A program made the position numbers and the translations under genes. A DNA stretch of 64,000 bases from CAWUEZ02 sp963921355 (lineage in GTDB: Bacteria; Pseudomonadota; Alphaproteobacteria; Thalassobaculales; Thalassobaculaceae): NCBI GenBank assembly GCA_963921355.3, contig OZ001190.1, positions 1,302,001 to 1,366,000 on the forward strand, in the 5' to 3' direction. Positions 52,140 to 59,793 of this stretch are shown here, in pieces. Under the pieces are notes generated by a model. It had not been told where the DNA came from and ran no database searches. It was given only the letters and a program-made list of their open reading frames with translations. Within the stretch, counting starts at the first letter, position 1; each line of letters starts with the position of its first letter.

Positions 52140-52649
52140 CTATTTTTCGGCCTTGCCGGGTTGCCGGGCCGCCAGCCTTTCGCCGAGTGCGGCCAGTTTC
52201 GAACGCAGGTCCGGGTCGGCAATGCCGGCCACCCGGTTGTGGATCGCCGCGCGCTCGCCGTCGGCCAGATCGCGCAGGCGCGGCCGGGTCGACGGGCGCG
52301 GCGGCGGCAACGGCCCCTGACGGATCGTCAGGCGCTCGACCGCGGCCCATCCGAAGTGGCCGTTGACCCGCTCGACGATCTGCGGCGCCAGGTGCTGGAT
52401 CTCCAGCGCCCGGCCCGGGACCGCCCGCAACCGCAGGGTGGCGCCATCGCGCCGGCCGCGCGGGAAGTCCAGGGCCTCCGGGATACAGGCTGCGGCCAAG
52501 GTGGCACCGACGATGTCCGGCCAGTCCCGGGGGATGCGGGCCTCCACGAAGCCCCGCTTGCGGAACAGCGGATCGGTCAGCGCCGGCGTCACGCTGGCCA
52601 GCGATCTCAAGCCTTGGGGCCGGCGCGGGCCGGCCGGGTTCCCGGTCAT
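52140..52649 (-). CDS. DUF721 family protein, DciA-like
   Basis: A 169-residue protein with LRSLASVTPALTDPLFRKRGFVEARIPRDWPDIVGATLAAACIPE at the start and a central ATLRLRAVPGRALEIQHLAPQIVERVNGHFGW, the DUF721/DciA fold. DciA recruits the replicative helicase in bacteria without DnaC or DnaI. A long Pro/Arg-rich linker separates it from a C-terminal helix. Divergent from mutY (86 bases between starts). Confidence 0.85.
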   Translation of the reverse strand: MTGNPAGPRRPQGLRSLASVTPALTDPLFRKRGFVEARIPRDWPDIVGATLAAACIPEALDFPRGRRDGATLRLRAVPGRALEIQHLAPQIVERVNGHFGWAAVERLTIRQGPLPPPRPSTRPRLRDLADGERAAIHNRVAGIADPDLRSKLAALGERLAARQPGKAEK

Positions 52650-52735
52650 GGCCTCGGGTCTCCGCCGTTTGTCTTGGCGCCAGTGCCGGCGCTTCTCTCT
52701 GGACGGCCGGAATGGCCGCACTATCTTGCCGCGCC

Positions 52736-53827
52736 ATGACCGCTGCCGCAGCTTCGATCTCGCCCGCCGAACTCTCCAAGCGTCTGCTCGCCTGGTACGA
52801 CCGCCATCGCCGGCGCCTGCCCTGGCGCGCGCTGCCCGGCGAAACCGTGGACCCGTACCGGGTCTGGCTGAGCGAGATCATGCTGCAGCAGACCACGGTG
52901 GCTACGGTCGGCCCCTATTTCCAGGCGTTCCTGACGCGCTGGCCCCGGGTCGAGGATCTGGCGGCAGCACCGCTCGACGACGTCCTGGCCGCCTGGGCCG
53001 GGCTCGGCTACTACGCCCGCGCCCGCAATCTTCACAAATGCGCCCAGGCGGTCGTGGACCTGCATGGCGGCCGGTTTCCCGAGACCGTCGAGGGCCTGAA
53101 GACCCTGCCGGGCATCGGCGACTACACGGCCGCCGCCGTGGCGGCGATCGCCTTCGACCGGCGGGCGACGGTGCTGGACGGCAATGTCGAGCGGGTTGTG
53201 GCGCGTCTGCGCTCGGTCGAGGATCCGTTGCCTGGGTCCAAGTCGGTACTGCGGGGTTTGGCCGACGAGATCACGCCCGACCTTCGTCCCGGCGACTATG
53301 CCCAGGCGATCATGGATCTGGGGGCCACGGTCTGCACGCCGCGCAACCCGAAATGTCTGACCTGTCCGTGGTCGGATGCCTGTGTCGCGCGGGTTGCCGG
53401 GGTGGCCGAGCAGCTTCCGCGCAAGCAGCGGAAGAAGCCGAAGCCGACACGCGTCGGGACCTGTTTCTTCCTGCTCAGTTGCGACGGTCGGTTGCTGTTG
53501 CGGCGCCGGCCCGAGCAAGGACTGCTTGGCGGGATGCAGGAGGTTCCGTCGACGCCGTGGCGCGAGATCACCGTCGATGGCGCGGGTGATGCGGGGGGCG
53601 AACTCCCCCATGCCCCTCTGCCCGGTATCCGCTGGCGTACCCTGCCGGGTTCGGTTCGTCACACGTTCACCCACTTCCACCTTGAACTCGATGTGCTGGC
53701 GGCGCGCCTGCCCGACGCTCCGGATATGGCCGATGGGCGTTGGTGGCCGATCGACCAACTGGATGCCGCCGCCTTGCCAACGGTGATGGCGAAAGTCGTC
53801 CGGCACGCCATCACGCATCTCACCTGA
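52736..53827 (+). CDS. mutY: A/G-specific adenine DNA glycosylase
   Basis: A 363-residue base-excision enzyme that removes A opposite 8-oxoG. Catalytic Glu47 in WLSEIMLQQTTVATV, helix-hairpin-helix LPGIGDYTAAAVAAIAFD, catalytic Asp in VLDGNVERVVARL, the 4Fe-4S cluster ligands in CTPRNPKCLTCPWSDAC and a C-terminal Nudix-like 8-oxoG recognition domain ending GRWWPIDQLDAAALPTVMAKV. Start chosen at 52736. Confidence 0.95.
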   Translation: MTAAAASISPAELSKRLLAWYDRHRRRLPWRALPGETVDPYRVWLSEIMLQQTTVATVGPYFQAFLTRWPRVEDLAAAPLDDVLAAWAGLGYYARARNLHKCAQAVVDLHGGRFPETVEGLKTLPGIGDYTAAAVAAIAFDRRATVLDGNVERVVARLRSVEDPLPGSKSVLRGLADEITPDLRPGDYAQAIMDLGATVCTPRNPKCLTCPWSDACVARVAGVAEQLPRKQRKKPKPTRVGTCFFLLSCDGRLLLRRRPEQGLLGGMQEVPSTPWREITVDGAGDAGGELPHAPLPGIRWRTLPGSVRHTFTHFHLELDVLAARLPDAPDMADGRWWPIDQLDAAALPTVMAKVVRHAITHLT

Positions 53828-54116
53828 CGAGAGCCTCCGGGGACAGAACCCCAGGGGCCGAAGAAAAACACAATGGTCGGGCCCTGGCCTTGGGGCCGGC
53901 CAAATCCCCAGATCAGAACGGCGCTGAGCCAGATAAGTGCCGTCTGCTCACGATTTCGTGATCACCGGTTGGCGCTGCACCGGTTCCGCCGCTGGATTGA
54001 TGATGGGCTTGCCTGTTGTTTCTGCTTCCGGGATATCGAGAGACCTTAAATCAAATTTTACCTTTTCTGCTGTATCACTTCGTGTAACGACGCCGACACA
54101 ACGAGCGACAGATATC

Positions 54117-54812
54117 ATGGGAGGCTACGCGCCCGACACGCAGGATCCCGCGGATGACTGGCTGGACCCGTCCGACCAGGACATTGAGCGCGCGGCGACC
54201 AGGATCGCGGCCGGTAGCTGGCGGGACCCTGGTGGTGCCCTGATTCATGACATGCGGTTTGTCGACCTGCCGAACGACCTTTCCGACCCGGTGCTGTCGT
54301 TTCTGCTCGAGTACTGGTCCGGCCTGTCGGAGGCCGGCGGCAGCGCGCCCCTGCGCGATCGGATCGACGTGCTCGAAATGCGCCCTGCGATCGGCATGAT
54401 TCTTCTGTTGGATGTCGAGCGCGACGGGTTTGACGCCCGCTATCGTGTCTATGGAACGAGGGTCGCCGCGCATGGCGGCCGCGACTGGACCGGCCAGACC
54501 GTGTCCGAAATGAACGCGGCAACCCGCACACCGATGTCCCTGATGTATCGGGCCTGCTACCGCTGCGTCTATCTGACCGGCCGGCCGACTTATACCGAGC
54601 ACGACTCGCCGCTCCGGCTGGCGGTCCAGGGATGGCGGCGACTGGTGCTGCCGCTGTTCGACGCCGAGGCGCGTTGCTCGGCGTTTCTGGTGGGCACCGT
54701 GCCGGTCCCGGCCCGGAAGCTGCCGCCCGAAGCTGCCCAAACCGGCACTGAGGCCCGGCTTTACGTCGCCCGGCGTGGGCGTTTCAGCACGCTCACGGTA
54801 TCTCCCAGATAG
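54117..54812 (+). CDS. PAS_5 (PF07310-type) domain protein
   Basis: A 231-residue soluble protein. LEYWSGLSEAGGSAPLRDRIDVLEMRPAIGMILLLDVERDGFDARYRVYGTRVAAHGGRDWTGQTVSEM is the classic PAS_5 sequence, followed by YRACYRCVYLTGRPTYTEH and RRLVLPLFDAE. It probably senses a small signal; no output domain. The ATG at 54117 has only a weak site (GAGCGA). The 3' end overlaps the convergent GNAT gene by 52 bases. The 289 bases before it (53828-54116) hold no other gene; part of that stretch is AT-rich (about 54040-54080). Confidence 0.85.
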   Translation: MGGYAPDTQDPADDWLDPSDQDIERAATRIAAGSWRDPGGALIHDMRFVDLPNDLSDPVLSFLLEYWSGLSEAGGSAPLRDRIDVLEMRPAIGMILLLDVERDGFDARYRVYGTRVAAHGGRDWTGQTVSEMNAATRTPMSLMYRACYRCVYLTGRPTYTEHDSPLRLAVQGWRRLVLPLFDAEARCSAFLVGTVPVPARKLPPEAAQTGTEARLYVARRGRFSTLTVSPR

Positions 54813-55312
54813 GTCGCCTGATGGCCGAACCGGTAGCCGAAGGTCTCGGCCAGCCGCACCGACGCCTCGTTGGCCGGGTCGATGATGCAGCAGGTTGCAT
54901 CGGCGTTGAGATGGTCGTCGGCCCATGTCAGCAGGGCGCTGACCGCTTCCTTGCCGACGCCGCGGCCGTGGTATCGGCTGGCGAGCGCCCATCCGGCCTC
55001 TGGAAGCGGCCCCAGCGGCGGATCCATGTCCCGCTCGAACCGGGCGATCCCGACGCCGCCGACAAAGCCGCCGGTCGCCTTCTCCTCGACGGCCCAGTAG
55101 CCGTACCCCAACAGCCGCCAGTGGCTGACATAGAGCAGCAGCCGCGCCCAGGCCTCGGACCGGGTCGTCGGCTTGCGGTAGGTGTGGCGGATGACCTCCG
55201 GCTCGCTCCACAGCGCGATGATGTCCTCGAAATCGTCCAGCCGGTGGGGACGAAACCGCAGTCGCTCGGTCTCGAACACCGGCGCCTCGTCGAACCCGGT
55301 CTCGGTCGCCAT
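54761..55312 (-). CDS. GNAT family N-acetyltransferase (RimJ/RimL type)
   Basis: A 183-residue acetyltransferase with TERLRFRPHRLDDFEDIIALWSEPEVIRHT at the start, GGVGIARFERD in the core and the acetyl-CoA loop SRYHGRGVGKEAVSALLTWA (the R/Q-x-x-G-x-G/A motif), then IDPANEASVRLAETFGYRF. Substrate unknown. Separated by 21 bases from deoC and probably the last gene of the salvage operon. Confidence 0.9.
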   Translation of the reverse strand: MATETGFDEAPVFETERLRFRPHRLDDFEDIIALWSEPEVIRHTYRKPTTRSEAWARLLLYVSHWRLLGYGYWAVEEKATGGFVGGVGIARFERDMDPPLGPLPEAGWALASRYHGRGVGKEAVSALLTWADDHLNADATCCIIDPANEASVRLAETFGYRFGHQATYLGDTVSVLKRPRRAT

Positions 55313-55333
55313 CTGGGCCTCGCTCTCTCGGCT

Positions 55334-56098
55334 CTAGTACACGCTGGCCGGTTCGATGGTCTGGTTCGCGGCCCCCAGGGTCGTCAGCAGGGCCCCGAGC
55401 AGGCCGCTGGCGCCGAAGCGGAAACTGGCAGGACCCTCCGGCCCGATGGCGGCGTCGGCGAGACGCAGATAGGCCGCCGCCTGTTCGGTGGTCCGAACAC
55501 CGCCGGCAACCTTGACGCCGACCGGACGTCCGGCCGCGGCCGCGGCCGTGCAAAGACGGTGCGCCGATTCCAGGGTGGCGGACACTGCCGTCTTGCCGGT
55601 CGAGGTCTTCAGGAAGTCGGCACCGGCATCGACCGCGATACCGGCGGCTTCATCGATGGCGCCGGCGGTTACCAGACGACCGGTCTCCAGGATCACCTTG
55701 AGCGTGGCCGAAGCGGTTTCGGCACGGGCCATGTCGAGCATCGACCGGGCCTCGGCCGGCCGGCCGGACAGGAGGGCGGTGTAGGGCAGAACGATATCGA
55801 TCTCGTCCGCCCCGGCGGCCAAGGCGGACCGGATCTCCTCGCGCACGGGTTCGATGGCCGGGCGACCGTGGGGAAAATTGACCACCGTGCAGATCTTCAC
55901 GCCGGATCCGTCCAGGGTCCGGCGGCACAGCGGCACGAAGCGCGACCACACGCAGACCGCGGCGACCGGACCCGCCGGCGTCACCGCCTTAGTGCACAGG
56001 GACTGGATCGCGCCGTCGTCGTCGCCATCGTTCAGGGACGTCAGATCCAGGCAGGCGATGGCGCGGCGCGCCGTGTCGGTCAAAGCGTCAGAGGACAT
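55334..56098 (-). CDS. deoC: Deoxyribose-phosphate aldolase
   Basis: A 254-residue TIM-barrel class I aldolase, closest to the E. coli-length type. The Schiff-base lysine is Lys164 in GADFLKTSTGKTAV, the proton-relay Asp101 is in ADEIDIVLPYTALL, and Lys196 in GVKVAGGVRTTEQA completes the set. It splits deoxyribose-5-phosphate to acetaldehyde and glyceraldehyde-3-phosphate. It starts 11 bases inside the phosphorylase gene. Confidence 0.95.
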   Translation of the reverse strand: MSSDALTDTARRAIACLDLTSLNDGDDDGAIQSLCTKAVTPAGPVAAVCVWSRFVPLCRRTLDGSGVKICTVVNFPHGRPAIEPVREEIRSALAAGADEIDIVLPYTALLSGRPAEARSMLDMARAETASATLKVILETGRLVTAGAIDEAAGIAVDAGADFLKTSTGKTAVSATLESAHRLCTAAAAAGRPVGVKVAGGVRTTEQAAAYLRLADAAIGPEGPASFRFGASGLLGALLTTLGAANQTIEPASVY

Positions 56099-56924
56099 CA
56101 CCGTTCTCGTCGAGAAATCGCAGCAGAAGCCGGGCGAGGTCGGCCGCCATCGTCTGGCCGCGGGTCATGACATCGTCATGGTCGATCGGCGACCCGTCGC
56201 CCAGGCCGGCCGCCAGGTTGGTGATGCCGGAGATCGCCACGACGCGCACCCCCATATGGCGGAGCGCGATGCATTCCGGAACGGTCGACATGCCGACCGC
56301 ATCGGCCCCGAGTCGCTGAAACGCCCGGATTTCGGCCGGGGTCTCGAAGCTCGGGCCCGGATACCACAGGTACACGCCCTGGGTGACATCCAACCCCTCG
56401 CCATCGGCCGCCTCCAGCAGCCGGTTGTGCAGATCCCGATCGTAGGCCTGGGTCATGTCGAAGAACCGGTCCCCCAGGGAGGCCTCGTTCGGCCCGGTCA
56501 ACGGGTTCAGCCCGGACCAGTTGATGTGATCGGCGATCGCCATCAGCCTGCCTGGCCCGACATCGTCGCGCAGCGATCCGGCGGCATTGGTCAGGATCAC
56601 GGTCGAACACCCCAAGCGGGCGAGGGTGCGGATCGGACGGACCACGTCCGCCATGTCATGACCCTCGTAGACATGGGCGCGGCCGCGCAACATGGCGACA
56701 TCGGTCTTGCCGAGCCGGCCGAGCCGTAGCTGCCCGGCGTGGCTGTCCACCGCCGGCTCCGGAAAGCCGGGGATCTTCGCATAGTCGATGTCGATGGCGT
56801 CCACCACCGCTTCGGAACAGGCATCGAGCCCGGACCCGAGCACCAGCCCGACGGTCGGCTCGAATCCATTGGCGGCCTTGCGGATCGCCTTGAGGGCGGC
56901 GTCGATCTTCGTCTTCTCACTCAT
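56088..56924 (-). CDS. Purine nucleoside phosphorylase (trimeric type)
   Basis: A 278-residue phosphorylase. VGLVLGSGLDA near the start, GRAHVYEGHDMADVVRPIRTLARLG, ILTNAAGSLRDDVGPGRLMAIADHIN, GVYLWYPGPSFETPAEIRAF and VGMSTVPECIALRHMGVRVVAISGITNLA are the PNP class II signatures. It releases purine base and (deoxy)ribose-1-phosphate from nucleosides. Overlaps the upstream acetyltransferase by four bases (ATGA). Confidence 0.93.
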   Translation of the reverse strand: MSEKTKIDAALKAIRKAANGFEPTVGLVLGSGLDACSEAVVDAIDIDYAKIPGFPEPAVDSHAGQLRLGRLGKTDVAMLRGRAHVYEGHDMADVVRPIRTLARLGCSTVILTNAAGSLRDDVGPGRLMAIADHINWSGLNPLTGPNEASLGDRFFDMTQAYDRDLHNRLLEAADGEGLDVTQGVYLWYPGPSFETPAEIRAFQRLGADAVGMSTVPECIALRHMGVRVVAISGITNLAAGLGDGSPIDHDDVMTRGQTMAADLARLLLRFLDENGDVL

Positions 56925-57445
56925 GATGTCGGTATCCTGTAGACGACAAGCGGCAACCGTGTGCCCGAGGGCTTCTTGAGTGTGCGGGCATCGAACAGCC
57001 TACCACCGAGTCCTTCGGCGATCCGACGGCTCGGGACGTTGGCCTCGACCGCCGAGTAGACCACGGACGGCTCTTCGAGCGCGGCGCCGGCAAAGCGAAC
57101 CAGCGTGCCGACCGCCTCGCGGCCGAGACCTTGGCCCCAGCGGTCCTCACGGATCCAGATCCCGACCTCCGGTTCGGGGTCGTTGCGATAGTGGAGGCCG
57201 GACATGCCCAGGAAGCAGCCATCCGTCCGGTCGCGCAGGACCACGGCCATCTCCTTGCCAGTCTTCTGGTTCGCCAGCCAGATGCGGCCGACCGCGACCA
57301 ACTCGTCGACCGTCTGCGACGCCTCGAAGGTCATGTACCGCGCGACGTCCGGTGTGACGCCGGCATGGATCTCCGGCGCGTCGACCTCCCGGTACGCGCG
57401 CATCGTCATCCGCCCGGTCTCGAGACTGACCGTCGAGAGATCCAT
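56921..57445 (-). CDS. GNAT family N-acetyltransferase
   Basis: A 174-residue acetyltransferase. MTMRAYREVDAPEIHAGVTPDVARYM, CFLGMSGLHYRND, EPEVGIWIREDRWGQGLGREAVGTLVRFA (acetyl-CoA loop) and EANVPSRRIAEGLGGRL follow the RimJ/RimL pattern. Its position between nucleoside permease and phosphorylase genes, with overlaps, suggests a role in the same pathway, though none is known. Start at 57445, eight bases from the permease stop. Confidence 0.9.
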   Translation of the reverse strand: MDLSTVSLETGRMTMRAYREVDAPEIHAGVTPDVARYMTFEASQTVDELVAVGRIWLANQKTGKEMAVVLRDRTDGCFLGMSGLHYRNDPEPEVGIWIREDRWGQGLGREAVGTLVRFAGAALEEPSVVYSAVEANVPSRRIAEGLGGRLFDARTLKKPSGTRLPLVVYRIPTS

Positions 57446-57453
57446 CGGGTCCC

Positions 57454-58434
57454 TCAGCGTTCCTTCACATAAGGCTGCCCGATCGCTTTCGGCGCGATCG
57501 CCTTGCCGATGAAACCGGCGAGCAGGATCACCGTCAACGCGTAAGGCAACGCCTGAATGAGCGAGACCGGCGCCTGTCCGATGCCCGGAATCTCGACGCC
57601 CTGCAGGCGGGTAGCGACGGCGTCGAGGAAGCCGAACAGCAGGCACGCGCAGAACGCCGGCACGGGCTTCCATTTGCCGAAGATCATCGCGGCCAGGGCG
57701 ATGTATCCCTTGCCGGCGGTCATATCGCGCACGAATGCCGCCGATTGAGCGGTCGAGAGATAGGCCCCGGCCATGCCACACAGGACGCCGGTGAAGATCA
57801 GCGCCCGGTAACGCAGCCACTCGACGGAGATCCCGGCGGTGTCGACGGCGTCCGGGCTTTCGCCGACCGCCCGCAGCCGCAGTCCGAACCGGGTCCGATA
57901 GACCACCCACCAGGTGAACGGGACCGCGATCAGGGCCGCGTAGACCAGGATGCTGTGACCGCTGATGATCTCGGCGTAGATCTGGCCCAGTACCGGAACC
58001 GCCCGCAGGGTCTCGGCCAGCGGCAATTCGATCGATTGGAACCGTGCCCCCGGCGGCAGCGAGGGCGTCTGGCCGCCCTGGGAGAACCAGGCGATGCCCA
58101 GCACGATGGTCAGGCCGGAGACGAGGACGTTGATCGCCACGCCACTCACCACCTGATTGCCGCTATGGGTGATGCAGGCGAAACCGTGCAGTATGGCAAG
58201 CGATGTCGACACGGTGACCGCCACCAGCAGCCCGAGCCAGGCGGAACCGGTGACATAGGCGGCGGCCGCCGCTGCAAAGGCACCGGCCAGCATCTTGCCT
58301 TCGAGCCCGATATCGATCACGCCCGAGCGCTCGCTGAACAGCCCGGCCATGGCCGCCAGAACCAGTGGTGTCGCCACCCTGAGGGTGGCGTCCAGGGTGA
58401 GCACGAACAGCAACCAGAATTCGGCGATCGGCAT
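57454..58434 (-). CDS. Nucleoside ABC transporter permease (second subunit)
   Basis: A 326-residue membrane protein of the BPD_transp_2 family. LRVATPLVLAAMAGLFSERSGVIDIGLEGKMLAGAFAAAAAAYVTGS is the usual opening, and GESPDAVDTAGISVEWLRYRALIFTGVLCGMAGAYLS and AGKGYIALAAMIFGKWKPVPAF are typical of the YufQ/NupC-like subunit. The ATG overlaps the stop of the first permease by one base (TGATG). Confidence 0.94.
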   Translation of the reverse strand: MPIAEFWLLFVLTLDATLRVATPLVLAAMAGLFSERSGVIDIGLEGKMLAGAFAAAAAAYVTGSAWLGLLVAVTVSTSLAILHGFACITHSGNQVVSGVAINVLVSGLTIVLGIAWFSQGGQTPSLPPGARFQSIELPLAETLRAVPVLGQIYAEIISGHSILVYAALIAVPFTWWVVYRTRFGLRLRAVGESPDAVDTAGISVEWLRYRALIFTGVLCGMAGAYLSTAQSAAFVRDMTAGKGYIALAAMIFGKWKPVPAFCACLLFGFLDAVATRLQGVEIPGIGQAPVSLIQALPYALTVILLAGFIGKAIAPKAIGQPYVKER

Positions 58435-59537
58435 CAGGTGGCCCCCCCGCGACGATAGCGCCGCCAAAGCCTGACAGCCGTCGGATGCAGCATGAACGCC
58501 AGCGCGCCTGAGAACAGGATCACCAGGCCCTGGATCACCACGACCAGATCGCGGGTGATGGTCTGGAACTCGAAGTCGAGCTCGGTCCCGCCCTGGTACA
58601 GCGCCCCGAACAGCAGGCTGGCGAGGACGATGCCGACCGGATGCCCGCGCCCCATCAGCGCGACGGCAATCCCGGTGAAGCCGTAGCCCGCCGTGAAGTT
58701 CAGCAGAAGCCGGTGATGAACGCCGAGAATCTCGTTCAGGCCGACGAAGCCGGCGAGCATGCCCGAGATCACCATGGCGGCGACGATCACGCGCCGCGGA
58801 TCGATGCCGGCATACACGGCGGCCTTCTCGTTGTGACCGACCGTGCGCAGCGCGTAGCCCCAGCGGGTCCGCCAGATCAGCAGCCAGACGAAAACGCAGG
58901 CCAGCAGGGCCCAGACGATCGACAGGTTCAGCGGCGAGCGCGTCACCTCGATGCCGACCGCGCCGAAAATGTCGTGGACGAAGGGCAGCCAGGCGCTCTC
59001 GGCAAGTTCCCGGCTCTGGGGCGACATCTGGCCGGGTTCGATGATGACGTTCACCATCAGATGCACCATCAGGGCGGCGGCCAGGAAGTTGAACATGATC
59101 GTGGTGATGACCACGTGGCTGCCGCGATAGGCCTGCAGCCACGCCGGAATGAATGCCCAGGCCGCTCCGAACAGGCCGCCGGCCAGACCCGCGATCGGAA
59201 TCACCAGCCACCCCGGCAGAACGGTGTCGAGGGACAGGGCGGCGATGCCGACCCCGAGGCCGCCGATATAGGCCTGGCCTTCGCCACCGATGTTGAACAG
59301 TCCGGCGTGGAAGGCGACCGCGACCGCCAGACCGGTGAAGATCAGGTTGGTCGTGTAGTACAGCGTGTAGCCGAGTGCGGCGTCGTAGCCGAAGGCGCCG
59401 GTCACCAGCACCTGCAGGGCATCGAGCGGGTTCTCGCCGACGATCAGGACGATGACGGCCGCGACCAGGAAGGCCATGAAGATGTTGACCATCGGCAGCA
59501 CGCCGATGTCGATCCAGGCCGGCAGTTCCCGACTCAT
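58434..59537 (-). CDS. Nucleoside ABC transporter permease (first subunit)
   Basis: A 367-residue membrane protein, BPD_transp_2 family, of the YufP/NupB type. FHAGLFNIGGEGQAYIGGLGVGIAALS, GSHVVITTIMFNFLAAALMVHLM and ALRTVGHNEKAAVYAGIDPRRVIVAAMVISGMLAGFVGLNEILG are diagnostic. Its start follows the 117-bp repeat array by about 20 bases, so the array lies in the message leader between dgt and this gene. Confidence 0.94.
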   Translation of the reverse strand: MSRELPAWIDIGVLPMVNIFMAFLVAAVIVLIVGENPLDALQVLVTGAFGYDAALGYTLYYTTNLIFTGLAVAVAFHAGLFNIGGEGQAYIGGLGVGIAALSLDTVLPGWLVIPIAGLAGGLFGAAWAFIPAWLQAYRGSHVVITTIMFNFLAAALMVHLMVNVIIEPGQMSPQSRELAESAWLPFVHDIFGAVGIEVTRSPLNLSIVWALLACVFVWLLIWRTRWGYALRTVGHNEKAAVYAGIDPRRVIVAAMVISGMLAGFVGLNEILGVHHRLLLNFTAGYGFTGIAVALMGRGHPVGIVLASLLFGALYQGGTELDFEFQTITRDLVVVIQGLVILFSGALAFMLHPTAVRLWRRYRRGGAT

Positions 59538-59556
59538 GCCGCGCCCCCTGCGCTTC

Positions 59557-59793
59557 TAGTGGCGCGATCCGAACGGATGAAATCCATCCGTTCGGTGAAT
59601 CGCCCCACCACGTTGTTGCCCCTGTGGGCTGATTCACGAAACGTTTGGGACCCAAACGTTTCGATCAGGCCACTCGTGGTGCGATCCGAGCGGATGAAAT
59701 CCATCCGTTCGGTGAATCGCCCCACCACGTTGTCGAACATGTGGGCTGATTCACGGAACGTTTGGGACCCAAACGTTTCGATCAGGCCACTAG
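59557..59793 (-). repeat. 117-bp structured tandem repeat, array 2 (two copies)
   Basis: Two units 117 bp apart (starting at about 59559 and 59676 on the plus strand) are the reverse complement of array 1. Termini are CTAGTGG and CCACTAG, perfect inverted ends. Arm 1 reads CGTTTGGGACCCAAACG, arm 3 CGAACGGATG-AAATC-CATCCGTTCG. The copies differ from each other mostly in the loop of arm 2 (TTGTTGCCCCTG versus TTGTCGAACATG). The second copy has base changes in arms 1 and 3 that leave G.T or A.C in the stems. The array starts inside the dgt stop codon region and ends about 20 bases before the permease start. Confidence 0.92.

Noticed and set aside
57454..59655. A single 733-codon frame that would fuse both nucleoside permeases
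   Set aside because: The upstream half is the wrong frame of the first permease, which has its own intact frame. The two genes meet at a TGATG junction, so no fusion exists.
59557..59793. Insertion sequence with its own transposase
   Set aside because: Neither array contains or borders a transposase gene, and each unit is too short to encode one.
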